A stretch of DNA of 64,000 nt from AB-137-C09 sp964645625 (lineage in GTDB: Bacteria; Pseudomonadota; Zetaproteobacteria; Mariprofundales; Mariprofundaceae), in contig CAZYAI010000001.1 of assembly GCA_964645625.1 (NCBI GenBank), positions 62,001 to 126,000 of the forward strand, in the 5' to 3' direction. Of this stretch, positions 15,835 to 25,016 are shown piece after piece (positions within the stretch are counted from its first letter, which is position 1; each line of letters begins with the position of its first letter). The notes beneath the pieces are model-generated. The model made no database searches, was not told the origin of the DNA, and saw nothing but the letters and a program-made list of their open reading frames with translations. Position numbers and translations under genes: made by a program.

Positions 15835-18426
15835 ATGGCTAGCAAAAACACTTCCTCCGAACACACACCAATGATGCAACAATATTTGCGCATCAAACAG
15901 GAATATGCTGATTGTTTGTTGTTTTACCGTATGGGCGATTTTTATGAGATGTTTTTTGATGATGCGGTGGAAGCTTCGCGGATTCTTGATATTGCATTGA
16001 CCAAACGCGGTAAGAGTAATGGCGATGATATTCCGATGGCTGGCGTGCCGTGGCATCAGGCCGAAAATTATTTGGCACGCTTGGTTGCCAGCGGTCGGCG
16101 GGTGGCGATTTGCGAGCAAATGGAAGCACCTGATGGCAGCAAAGGCCCTGTGCGACGTGAAGTGGTGCGGGTAGTCACGCCCGGGACGATTACTGAGGCT
16201 GATTTGCTGGCGCAAGATCATGCCGCGCCGTTGCTGGCTCTGTGCCGTGAGCAAGAGGCTTGGGGTATTGCTGCGCTCGATCTTGCTTCGGGGCAGTGGC
16301 GATTGGAGGAAGGGCGTGGCGATTATGCCTTACAAGAACGGCTGGCGGTGTTACGCCCTGCTGAGGTGTTGCTGCGCCAAGATGAAACCTTGGCAGGGGA
16401 TTACCGCTGTTGGCACCCAGGGGATTGGTCGTTTGCCAGTGATGTGGCGCGTGAACAGTTGCGTCAGCACTTTGGCATTAGCGACTGGGAGTCATTGAAT
16501 CTTGCAGGGCATGGCTGCGTGACGCGCTGTGTTGGTGCGGTGCTTGCTTATCTGGAGCAGACGCAAAAATGTAACCTTGCTCATATTCAGCTTCCTGTAT
16601 TCCTTACGCATGCCGCAGAAATGAAAATTGATGCCCGCTCACGGCGAAATTTGGAGCTTCACACAGCCATGAATGGCGACCCTGCGGGTGGTTTGATTCG
16701 GGTACTGGATGCAAGCTGTTCGCCGATGGGCGCGCGTTTGTTGCGCGAATGGTTGGATCATCCGTTGACTGACATCAGCGCGATTTACATGCGGCAGGAT
16801 GCGGTAGCGTACCTACTAGAACAAAACGAAACCTGCAATGCTTTGCGCCAATGCTTGCTGAATATGCGTGACCAAGAACGTATGTTGACACGTATTGTGC
16901 TGCGTCGTGCTTCGCCGCGTGATTTACTCGGTTTGAGTGAAAGTCTTGTGTTATTGCCTGAGCTGCGTCAGTGGTTGGGTGGTAGCGATGGTTTGTTGGC
17001 TGATGCAGCGTTAGCCATGCAAGGGTTGGATGAACTTGCCGCCTTATTACAGCAGGCAGTATGTGATGAGCCGCCTGCCACCTTGCGCGATGCGGGGGTG
17101 ATTCGTTCAGGTTTTGATGGTGAATTGGATCGCCTACGAGGCTTGAGCCATGATGCTGATGCGTGGCTTAAAGCCTATGAGGCACGCGAGCGCGAGCGTA
17201 CAGGTTTGGCGAACTTGCGGGTGAAATACAATAAGGTGTTTGGTTATTTTATCGAAATATCCAAGGCGCAGGCTGCCAGCGCGCCTGTGGAGTATGTGCG
17301 CAAGCAGACGCTAGTGAATGCTGAACGTTTTATCACTGACGAATTACACCGTTATGAGTCAGAGATTCTTGGTGCACGTGATGCCGCGCTGGCGCGTGAG
17401 TCCTCACTGATTGAGGAGTTGTGTCTTCGTATAAGCGAACGAGCGGGGGATATTCAGGCAGCATCGCGTGCTGTTGCATCGGTGGATGTGCTATGTTGTT
17501 TTGCCCATTTGGCGGCGCGCTACCGCTATGTTCGTCCACAGGTTCAGGAGGGTGAGCAGCTCCACATCGTCGCCAGCCGTCACCCTTTGGTGGAGCGTTG
17601 CATGGATGAACCCTTTGTCGCCAATGATTGCCATATGGATATGACCAAGCGTTGCACCATGTTGTTAACAGGGCCGAATATGGGGGGTAAATCCACCTAT
17701 ATGCGGCAAGTCGCGTGGGCTGTGTGGCTGGCGCATACGGGGTGTTTTGTCGCCGCTGATGAAGCGATCATTCCTTTGACACAACGTATTTTTACCCGCG
17801 TGGGAGCAGGTGATGAACTCGCCAGCGGTCGTTCCACTTTTATGGTGGAAATGATGGAAACGGCAACGATTTTGAATCAAATGGAGGCTCGTTCATTGGT
17901 GATTATCGATGAAATTGGGCGTGGTACGAGCACTTGGGATGGTTTGGCCATTGCCCGTGCCGTGGCGGAGGCTTTGATTCAGGCTCCACGTGTGTTGACG
18001 CTGTTTGCGACGCATTACCACGAGTTAACCGAACTTCCGTTGCATTTTGATCGCGCTTTTAATGCCTCGGTGACGGTGCGTGAATGGCAAGATCAGGTGA
18101 TCTTCCTTCACAAAATCGCTTTGCAGGCAGCAGACCGTTCTTATGGTGTCGCTGTGGCGCAATTAGCAGGCTTGCCCCCCAAAGTGATACGCGCTGCAAA
18201 AAAACATCTCAAAGCCTTGGAAGACAGTGCGGCACACAGCAAGGCGCAGCGCAAACAGCCTGCGCTGTTTGGTGAACCAACGCCCGTCGTGGCAGCACCA
18301 CCGAATCCGTGGCAAAGCTTAGCTGATGAATTAAACGGGTTGAATATTGACCAATTACGCCCCTTGGATGCACTGAATGTATTAGCCTCGCTAAAGCAAC
18401 GTAGTAGTGAGATTAATGCTGATTAA
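15835..18426 (+). CDS. mutS: DNA mismatch repair ATPase MutS
   Basis: 863 residues, standard MutS1 length. Mismatch-binding F-x-E is in GDFYEMFFDD (about residues 32-45). Connector, lever and clamp domains follow. The ABC-type ATPase has Walker A GPNMGGKSTYMRQ (about 613-625), Walker B LVIIDEIGRGTSTWDG (about 687-702) and the ATHYHELTEL signature. The C-terminus keeps the DELNGLNIDQLRPLDALNVL helix used for tetramerisation and MutL-dependent repair. It recognises mispairs in DNA and recruits MutL. glnD follows after a repeat element. Confidence 0.98.
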   Translation: MASKNTSSEHTPMMQQYLRIKQEYADCLLFYRMGDFYEMFFDDAVEASRILDIALTKRGKSNGDDIPMAGVPWHQAENYLARLVASGRRVAICEQMEAPDGSKGPVRREVVRVVTPGTITEADLLAQDHAAPLLALCREQEAWGIAALDLASGQWRLEEGRGDYALQERLAVLRPAEVLLRQDETLAGDYRCWHPGDWSFASDVAREQLRQHFGISDWESLNLAGHGCVTRCVGAVLAYLEQTQKCNLAHIQLPVFLTHAAEMKIDARSRRNLELHTAMNGDPAGGLIRVLDASCSPMGARLLREWLDHPLTDISAIYMRQDAVAYLLEQNETCNALRQCLLNMRDQERMLTRIVLRRASPRDLLGLSESLVLLPELRQWLGGSDGLLADAALAMQGLDELAALLQQAVCDEPPATLRDAGVIRSGFDGELDRLRGLSHDADAWLKAYEARERERTGLANLRVKYNKVFGYFIEISKAQAASAPVEYVRKQTLVNAERFITDELHRYESEILGARDAALARESSLIEELCLRISERAGDIQAASRAVASVDVLCCFAHLAARYRYVRPQVQEGEQLHIVASRHPLVERCMDEPFVANDCHMDMTKRCTMLLTGPNMGGKSTYMRQVAWAVWLAHTGCFVAADEAIIPLTQRIFTRVGAGDELASGRSTFMVEMMETATILNQMEARSLVIIDEIGRGTSTWDGLAIARAVAEALIQAPRVLTLFATHYHELTELPLHFDRAFNASVTVREWQDQVIFLHKIALQAADRSYGVAVAQLAGLPPKVIRAAKKHLKALEDSAAHSKAQRKQPALFGEPTPVVAAPPNPWQSLADELNGLNIDQLRPLDALNVLASLKQRSSEINAD

Positions 18427-18428
18427 GG

Positions 18429-18563
18429 CATGTCCGTTTATTGTGAGGACACACTACCATGTTAACGGACATGATTTTCCGCCACCCTGTGCGTTGAAAT
18501 ATATTCGCCACAGCGCGTCCAAAAACCATGTCCGTTTATTGTGAGGATCACATGTTTCATGTT
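18429..18563 (+). repeat. Dispersed palindromic element, copy A (between mutS and glnD)
   Basis: CATGTCCGTT and AACGGACATG form a perfect 10-bp inverted repeat at the left. A nested hairpin core CACCCTGTGCG ... CACAGCGCGTCC follows, and a second CATGTCCGTTTATTGTGAGG repeats the left end exactly, 100 bp apart. The right tail, TGAGGATCACATG, supplies the ribosome binding site and ATG of glnD. Homologous cores occur at 6721-6820, 44142-44224 and 55087-55173, and half copies at 21896 and 47097. Confidence 0.75.
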
Positions 18564-21101
18564 AAAGAACGTCTAAAGGGACTACATCAAACTATAGCCA
18601 AGGATTTGGCAGCAGGCGCGACGGGGCGGCAATTGGTGGCGACCATGACGGCAGGTGTGGATGCACTGATTGTTGATGTTTGGCAGCAACAGGCTCCGCA
18701 TGCAGCAGCTATTGCGGATCTTATTGCCGTGGGTGGTTATGGCCGTGGTGATTTGGCTCCGCGTTCTGATTGGGATTTGTGCATCTTGCTGCCGCGAGGT
18801 AACCACGAAGCGTTGGAGGAAGAGATAGCCGCTTTTCTGCGTACCTTATGGGATGCTGGTGCCAAAGTAGGGGCTTCTACGCGCACGGTAAAGCAAACCT
18901 TGGAAGCGATGCAGGAGGATGTTAATACAGCAACCGCAGCATTGGAGCATCGTTTGTTGGCAGGTTCAGGTACGGTTTATAAAACGTATTGTAGCAAAGT
19001 ACGCGGTTACTTTCGCCGTAGGCGTAAAAACTTTGTTGAAAGCAAGCTTGAAGAGATGCAATTCCGTCACCAGCGTAATGGTAATACGGCATTCTTGATG
19101 GAACCAGATATTAAGGAAAATCGCGGTGGACTGCGTGATATTCATTCGGTGTTTTGGATGGCACAAGCATGGTATGGTGAAACCGAGGTCGCAGCTTTGC
19201 AAAAACGCGGTGCGATGTCGGCGCGTGAATGTGAGCATTTGTTGTCGGCACAGGAGTTTTTGTGGCAATGCCGTTGTTTTATGCATTTGCAAAGCAGGCG
19301 TGGCAGTGATCGTCTCAGCTTTGAGTTGCAAGCGATGTTGGCGGAACATCTGGGCTATGTAGAAACAGCAGATCGTCCTGCGGTGGAAGTGTTTATGAAA
19401 GATTTTTTCCGTCATTCGGGGCGTGTGGCGCGGGTGTCTGGTTTGTTGACGATGCACTTTCAGGAACAGTTACAACCGAATGTTTTTTCAATCACATGGC
19501 CGTTGGATAAGGTGTTTTCTTTGCAAGCGCAGCGGGTCAGTATTCAACGTGCGACGGTGTTCCAAGAAAAGCCTTTGCGGCTGTTGGAGATCTTTCATAT
19601 AGCGCAGGATGATCGTCGGCATCTTTCCAGTACAGCGCTGCGTCAGGTGCGTGCTGATGTGATGTTGATTGATGATGACTTTCGTAATAGCGAGGAAGCC
19701 AAGGCAATGTTCTTGGCGATTTTACGGCATCCGCGCAATGTGGCTACAGCACTAAGAGAGATGAACGACACGGGTGTTTTGGGGCGATTTATTCCTGACT
19801 TTCGTCATACCGTTGGCTTGGGGCAGTTTAACCGTTACCACGCTTACACGGTGGATGAACATACGCTGCAAGCGGTGGCGGAGGCGCGCAACTTCTTTCA
19901 TTGCGAGCATGTGATTAAATTGCCTGAGGCGCACGATGTGGCGTTGCAACTGCGTCGCCCCGAGTTGTTATTTTTAGCTTTGTTGTTCCATGATATTGCC
20001 AAAGGTAAGCCTGGTGACCACTCACAATTGGGGCAAGTCTTGGCATATGATTATTGTATCACGTTGGGTTTAGATGAAGCACAGGCGGAGCTGGTTGCTT
20101 GGCTGGTGGAGATGCATTTGATCATGGCGTTGACCTCGCAGCGTTTTGATTTATCTGACCCTGATGTGATTCGTGAGTTTGCCGAGAAGGTATCCGACAA
20201 AGAACGCCTGAATTATCTGTTTTTACTGACGATTGCTGATATTGTGGCTGTTGGACCTACTGTTTGGAATGACTGGAAGGGCGGCTTATTACGCACCTTA
20301 TACGATGAAACAGCAGAATATTTACTGCGTGGTAATCATGTGGCTTATGGTATTGGTGAGCGTGCAGGTAAGCGCATTACGCAGTTGCTTCAGGCTGCAC
20401 CAGAAGATGAACGCGAACACCTGCAAGCAAGTTTGGCTCACTTACCGAATCGTGCCTTGATGTATTATTCGATGGATGAATTGTTGTTGATTGCACGCAC
20501 GATTGAGCATGCGGGCGAGGGGCAGCATGTGCATGTTTCGTTTGACGATCATGTCGCGATGTTCGCCGTGGTCGCCCTTGAGCGTAAAGGTTTGTTTGCT
20601 TATTTGGCGAGTGCCTTGTCATCGGGATCTTTGGATGTGTTACGCGCTCAAGCATTGATGCTGGGCAAGCGTCAAGTGTTGGACGTGTTTTATATTCGTG
20701 GCGATCATGGTGTGACACTGACGGCTCATGATATTGAACGCTTGCGTTTGCGCATTATTTCGATGTTGGAAGAACCGTATTTTTCTGGCACATTAACACC
20801 ACGCCGTTACAAAGAAAGCCTGTTGATGCAACGCGTGTTAGCACAGGTTCGTTTGTTGCCTCAGGCATCATCGCAACAAACGGTGTTTGAGGTGACGGCT
20901 GCAGATCGCCCTGGTTTGTTGGCGCAATTAGCAGGGAAATTGACAGATTGTGGTGTAGAAATTCATGGTGCATCGGTATCCACCTTTGGTGAAAAAGCGG
21001 TGGATGTATTTTTTGTCGCTGATGAACAGGGTGAGCGTTTAGACTATCATCAACAACAACATGTCCGCCAAGCCCTATTGGATGTGGCAACGATGGATTG
21101 A
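18552..21101 (+). CDS. glnD: Bifunctional PII uridylyltransferase / uridylyl-removing enzyme
   Basis: 849 residues from ATG 18552. The frame opens at 18528, but those eight residues are encoded by the repeat element, whereas 18552 has GAGGATCAC as binding site. Domains in order: nucleotidyltransferase with GGYGRGDLAPRSDWDL (about 60-75), linker, HD phosphohydrolase with LLFHDIAKGKPGDHS (about 476-490), and two C-terminal ACT domains (VALERKGLFAYLA and VTAADRPGLLAQLA) that bind glutamine. It uridylylates PII proteins under nitrogen limitation and reverses this when glutamine is high. Confidence 0.97.
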   Translation: MFHVKERLKGLHQTIAKDLAAGATGRQLVATMTAGVDALIVDVWQQQAPHAAAIADLIAVGGYGRGDLAPRSDWDLCILLPRGNHEALEEEIAAFLRTLWDAGAKVGASTRTVKQTLEAMQEDVNTATAALEHRLLAGSGTVYKTYCSKVRGYFRRRRKNFVESKLEEMQFRHQRNGNTAFLMEPDIKENRGGLRDIHSVFWMAQAWYGETEVAALQKRGAMSARECEHLLSAQEFLWQCRCFMHLQSRRGSDRLSFELQAMLAEHLGYVETADRPAVEVFMKDFFRHSGRVARVSGLLTMHFQEQLQPNVFSITWPLDKVFSLQAQRVSIQRATVFQEKPLRLLEIFHIAQDDRRHLSSTALRQVRADVMLIDDDFRNSEEAKAMFLAILRHPRNVATALREMNDTGVLGRFIPDFRHTVGLGQFNRYHAYTVDEHTLQAVAEARNFFHCEHVIKLPEAHDVALQLRRPELLFLALLFHDIAKGKPGDHSQLGQVLAYDYCITLGLDEAQAELVAWLVEMHLIMALTSQRFDLSDPDVIREFAEKVSDKERLNYLFLLTIADIVAVGPTVWNDWKGGLLRTLYDETAEYLLRGNHVAYGIGERAGKRITQLLQAAPEDEREHLQASLAHLPNRALMYYSMDELLLIARTIEHAGEGQHVHVSFDDHVAMFAVVALERKGLFAYLASALSSGSLDVLRAQALMLGKRQVLDVFYIRGDHGVTLTAHDIERLRLRIISMLEEPYFSGTLTPRRYKESLLMQRVLAQVRLLPQASSQQTVFEVTAADRPGLLAQLAGKLTDCGVEIHGASVSTFGEKAVDVFFVADEQGERLDYHQQQHVRQALLDVATMD

Positions 21102-21230
21102 TGCCGAGAGCTTATGTCAACGAAAATCTTGCAGGACGATGTAAGGATGTGCATGATTTGGTTTATGGTTATTTTACAGCAATTCGTATGATTTTTCTAT
21201 TGGTATAGTAAAACAACAAGGAAATCGGCA

Positions 21231-21887
21231 ATGGATAGTTTTTTAGTTAATATCAGCAGTTTCCCAACGGCAATCTATACGACTTCTTTAGTCGTTGTGG
21301 TCGGTTACTGGTTATTCGCCTTGTTCGGTGCTTTAGATTTCGATGCCTTTGACGCTGATATTGATATCGATGTGGACAGTGGCGTGAGTGACTTAAGTGG
21401 TGTTGCAGGATTCATGGCAACATTGGGTTTAACGGGTGTTCCGATCACCATTGTAATAAGCCTATTGTTACTCAATGCGTGGCTGGTTTGTTATTTCCTT
21501 GCGCTGTTTACCCCTGCATTGCCGCAGTTCGCTTCATGGATACTGTTCATCGTACACATGGGCGTGGTCATTGTCAGTTTTCTGGTGTCTATTTTACTTA
21601 CTGCAATCATGATTAGACCACTACGGGGATTATTCCGCAAAGTGCACCAAGTACCAAAATCAATCTCTCTTTTAGGGGCAAGCTGTCGTATTCGAAGTAG
21701 TCGGGTGGATGGTGAATTTGGTGAGGCTGAGTGTCAAAATGAAGGCGCGAGCTTGATTATTAAGGTGCGGACAAGTAATGGTGAGGTGTTTGCTACGGGT
21801 GATCGGGCGGTAGTGATTGAACATAACCAACAAGATGACTTTTTTTATGTGGTGAGTGAAGAGGCTTTTCGACAGCGGATGGGTTGA
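21231..21887 (+). CDS. yqiJ: YqiJ-like membrane protein with OB-fold (NfeD-type) domain
   Basis: 218 residues. Transmembrane segments at about 15-35, 70-95 and 105-130, with an acidic loop (DFDAFDADIDIDVDSG) between the first two. The C-terminal soluble part (about 145-218, SLLGASCRIRSSRVDGEFGEA) fits the OB-fold domain of YqiJ/NfeD proteins, which accompany SPFH/flotillin proteins. The next gene is the flotillin YqiK, as in E. coli yqiJK. Ribosome binding site AAGGAAATC precedes the ATG. Confidence 0.88.
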   Translation: MDSFLVNISSFPTAIYTTSLVVVVGYWLFALFGALDFDAFDADIDIDVDSGVSDLSGVAGFMATLGLTGVPITIVISLLLLNAWLVCYFLALFTPALPQFASWILFIVHMGVVIVSFLVSILLTAIMIRPLRGLFRKVHQVPKSISLLGASCRIRSSRVDGEFGEAECQNEGASLIIKVRTSNGEVFATGDRAVVIEHNQQDDFFYVVSEEAFRQRMG

Positions 21888-21895
21888 TCCGAACA

Positions 21896-21930
21896 ATAAA
21901 TGGGCATGGCGTTTTGACGCGTTGTGCGTG
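21896..21930 (-). repeat. Half copy of the dispersed palindromic family (F)
   Basis: AATAAATGGGCATGGCGTTT followed by TGACGCGTTGTGCG is the reverse complement of the right half of the family core (CGCACAGCGCGTCAAAAACCATG, then GTTTATT). It sits in the 63-bp yqiJ-yqiK gap. Confidence 0.45.
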
Positions 21931-21950
21931 TGAATAAGGGAGTATAAATA

Positions 21951-23984
21951 ATGGAATTACTTTTACCGATATTGGTGTTTGGCGGCGTCGTATTAATCAT
22001 ATTGTTGGGGTTAGCATTTCTATTTAGCACTTTTTATAAAAAAGTACCTCAAGGCTATGCCTTGATTGTGAATGATATGTCTTCTAAACCCAAGGTGCAT
22101 TTTACTGGTGGTTTGGTGTTACCGATTATTTATAAAATGGAAGTGATGCAAATTTCACTTATCACGTTAGAGATAGACCGTCGCGCAAATGATGGTTTGA
22201 TCTGTCAAGACAACCTTCGGGCGGATATTACGGTTGCATTTTACCTACGGGTGAATGAAACTAGAGATGATGTGCTTCGGGTTGCTAAGTCTATTGGTGT
22301 TGATCGCGCATCGGACAAAGAGGCAGTTAATGAGCTCTTTGGTGCTAAATTTTCCGAGGCGTTAAAGACCGTGGGTAAGAAAATGGCTTTTCTTGACCTG
22401 TTTGAAAATAGAATTCAATTCAGGGAAAAAATCATCGAAGTGATTGGCGATGACTTAAATGGTTACGTGCTAGAAGATGTGGCGATTGATTACCTAGAGC
22501 AGACACCGAAGGCTAAACTTGATCCGAATAATATTCTTGATTCTGAGGGTATTAAAAAGATCACCGAAATTACAGCAGCTCAGAATGTTCAGACCAATCG
22601 CCTAGAAAAAGATGAGCAGTTAGCGATTACTAAAAAGAATGTTGAGACTCGTGAAGCGATGCTGGCTTTAGAGCGGCAACAGGTCGATGCTGAATCCAAA
22701 CAAAAGCGCGAAATCCAGACTGTACAGGCGCGTGAAGCTGCCGAGACGAAAAAGGTTCAAGAGGAAGAACGCCTTAAAGCTGAACAAGCGAGGATTGAGA
22801 CGGATGAGCAATTGGAGATACGTAATCAGGTTAAAATTCGTCAGGTTGAGATAGCAGAGCAAAACCGAGCACGCGCCATTGCGATTGAAAAAGAGAAGGT
22901 GATTCGTGCGCAAGAAATGGAAGAAGTGAATCGCCACCGTGAAGTGGAGTTGGCGGAAATTGATAAAAACAAGGCGTTGGAAGAAGAGAAGAAGATTATA
23001 TCACATATTATTAGCGAACGGATTGCGGTGGATAAAAAGGTAACCGAAGAGGAAGAGCGGATTAAAGAGGTGAAGGAGGTTTCTGAAGCCGATCGCTTAA
23101 GGCAGGTTCGAGTGTTAGCGGCTGAAGCTTCAGCCAAAGAGGAATTGGTACATACGGTGATGCGTGCCGAGGCTGATGAGCAGAAAGCTATCCATAAGGC
23201 ACGTGAAATTAACGTGATGGCACAAGCAGAGTTGGAAGCTGCATCGAAGAAAGCAGAAGCCGATAAAAAGTTAGCTGAAGGGGCACAGGCAACCGCTGCT
23301 GCCGCTGGGCTTGCTGAAGCTCGGGTGATGGAAGCAAAAGCCGACGCTAAGGAAAAAGAAGGTATCGTCGAAGCTCACGTGCAGGAAGTTAAGGCTGATG
23401 CCAAACAGAAAGAGGGGGTTGCTGAGGCGAATATTCAGCAGGCTAAAGCAATTTCAGCAGAAAAAGAGGGACTAGCAGAAGCTCGGGTATTGGAAGAAAA
23501 GTTGACTGCTGAAGCGCGTGGTCAGGAAGAGCTGGGTAAGGCTCAAGCAGTGACTGAGAAAGAAGTCGGTATGAGTAAGGCAGAAGTATTGCGAGCAAAA
23601 GGTAAAGCTGAAGCTGATGCCTTGATCGAAAAGTTTGCTGCTATGAACAATATGAATAAGGAATCACGTGAGTTTGAAGAGTTCCGCTTGAACTTGGAAG
23701 CTCATTTGCAAGAAGTGATGGCATCTATTGCTGCGAATAAAGATATTGCAGGGGATCAAGCCAATGTACTGGCTGCCGCACTTGAAAAAGCCAATATCGA
23801 CATTGTTGGTGGTCAGGGCGATTACTTTGATAAACTCGCCAAAGGCATGGGCGCAGGCAATGCAGTGAATGGTTTCATCGAGAAAAGCCCTATTGTGCAA
23901 GCTTTGATGGAAAAACTGCTGGGCGGTGCCAATGCTGTACCTAAGCATGTTCCTGATTCGGGTCACCATGACGCAGCGAGTTGA
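21951..23984 (+). CDS. yqiK: Flotillin-like SPFH protein YqiK
   Basis: 677 residues. A single N-terminal membrane segment (about 4-27, LPILVFGGVVLIILLGLAFL), SPFH/band 7 domain (about 45-200), then an unusually long, Glu/Lys/Ala-rich coiled coil from about 200 to 590 with repeated AEARV-x-AKADAKEKEG units around 455-530, and a C-terminal GxG-rich tail. Flotillins oligomerise into membrane microdomain scaffolds; in E. coli YqiK is implicated in membrane organisation. The internal AEA repeats are nearly periodic. Ribosome binding site GGGAG. Lies 63 bp after yqiJ. Confidence 0.92.
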   Translation: MELLLPILVFGGVVLIILLGLAFLFSTFYKKVPQGYALIVNDMSSKPKVHFTGGLVLPIIYKMEVMQISLITLEIDRRANDGLICQDNLRADITVAFYLRVNETRDDVLRVAKSIGVDRASDKEAVNELFGAKFSEALKTVGKKMAFLDLFENRIQFREKIIEVIGDDLNGYVLEDVAIDYLEQTPKAKLDPNNILDSEGIKKITEITAAQNVQTNRLEKDEQLAITKKNVETREAMLALERQQVDAESKQKREIQTVQAREAAETKKVQEEERLKAEQARIETDEQLEIRNQVKIRQVEIAEQNRARAIAIEKEKVIRAQEMEEVNRHREVELAEIDKNKALEEEKKIISHIISERIAVDKKVTEEEERIKEVKEVSEADRLRQVRVLAAEASAKEELVHTVMRAEADEQKAIHKAREINVMAQAELEAASKKAEADKKLAEGAQATAAAAGLAEARVMEAKADAKEKEGIVEAHVQEVKADAKQKEGVAEANIQQAKAISAEKEGLAEARVLEEKLTAEARGQEELGKAQAVTEKEVGMSKAEVLRAKGKAEADALIEKFAAMNNMNKESREFEEFRLNLEAHLQEVMASIAANKDIAGDQANVLAAALEKANIDIVGGQGDYFDKLAKGMGAGNAVNGFIEKSPIVQALMEKLLGGANAVPKHVPDSGHHDAAS

Positions 23985-24051
23985 TGTGGGTCGCTTTTTG
24001 GTCTGTGCGATTGCACCGTTTCGTTTAGACTCCTAAACAACGAGGTCATGT

Positions 24052-24972
24052 ATGCAGTTTTTGAACCCTAAAACAGATTTTGCTTTTAAACGTATTTTTG
24101 GCTCGACGGAAAGTGCGGATATTTTGCTCAGCTTCCTCAATGCTATTTTGGACTTGGAGTCGCCGTATCGCATTGCTGATGTGGAGATTATTGATCCTTA
24201 TTTAGCACCTAAAATCAAGGGTATGAAAGACACCTATTTGGATGTTCGCGCCCGCGATGAACAGGGCAAGGCGTACATCATCGAAATGCAGGTGCTGAAC
24301 GTTGAAGGCTTTGAGAAACGTGTATTATACAATGCGTGTAAAAGTTATGCGGGGCAACTTCATCAAGGCGAACATTATCAACACCTGAGCGATGTGATTG
24401 CGATTACCATCACCGATTTTGTGATGTTCCCTGAGCAAAAGAGCATCGTTAATAGCTTTAAATTGCGTGCCGAAAACGGTTTGGTGTACCACGATGATTT
24501 AGAACTGATTTTTGCTGAGTTGCCCAAGTTTAAGCGTTCAGAGGACGAGTTGGAAACGTTGTTAGATAAATGGTTTTACTTCCTCAAATGTGCGGGTGAT
24601 TTGCGCGCTATTCCTAAAGTGTTGGCAGGTGAAGGTGCGATCAATCACGCATTTGTGATTGCCAATAAAGCAGGCTTAAGTCGTGAGGAGTTGGACGACC
24701 AAGAACGGCGAGAGATTTTCATCCAAGATCAACGCGGCGCATTGCAACTGGCAAAAAGAGTAGGCAAAGAAGAAGGCTTGAAGGAAGGTAAAGAAGAGGG
24801 TCTGAAGGAAGGGGTGGAACAGGGAATAGAACAAGGTGAACGCTTAGCCGCCCAACGTATTGCAAGTAGTTTTCTTGATATACTCGACGACCAAACGATT
24901 GCCCAGAAAACAGGGCTAAACCTTGATGATGTACAGGCGTTGCGTCAGCAAAACAACGATCGTGTTCAATGA
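24052..24972 (+). CDS. Rpn-type PD-(D/E)XK nuclease / putative transposase (paralog B)
   Basis: 306 residues. The same fold as paralogs A and C: MQFLNPKTDFAFKRIFGSTE start, nuclease core LDVRARDEQGKAYIIEMQ with Asp 64, Glu 78 and Gln 80, and a helical middle. The linker has two KEEGLKEG-type octapeptides before a VEQGIEQGERL coil; the C-terminal part (IASSFLDILDDQTIAQKTGL) resembles a small helix-turn-helix. Rpn proteins promote RecA-independent recombination in E. coli; their native role is unsettled. It sits 67 bp after yqiK and splits it from the downstream ATPase gene. Confidence 0.88.
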   Translation: MQFLNPKTDFAFKRIFGSTESADILLSFLNAILDLESPYRIADVEIIDPYLAPKIKGMKDTYLDVRARDEQGKAYIIEMQVLNVEGFEKRVLYNACKSYAGQLHQGEHYQHLSDVIAITITDFVMFPEQKSIVNSFKLRAENGLVYHDDLELIFAELPKFKRSEDELETLLDKWFYFLKCAGDLRAIPKVLAGEGAINHAFVIANKAGLSREELDDQERREIFIQDQRGALQLAKRVGKEEGLKEGKEEGLKEGVEQGIEQGERLAAQRIASSFLDILDDQTIAQKTGLNLDDVQALRQQNNDRVQ

Positions 24973-25016
24973 TGATTGTGCCGTTTCGGATAGATTCCTA
25001 AACAACGAGGTGATGT

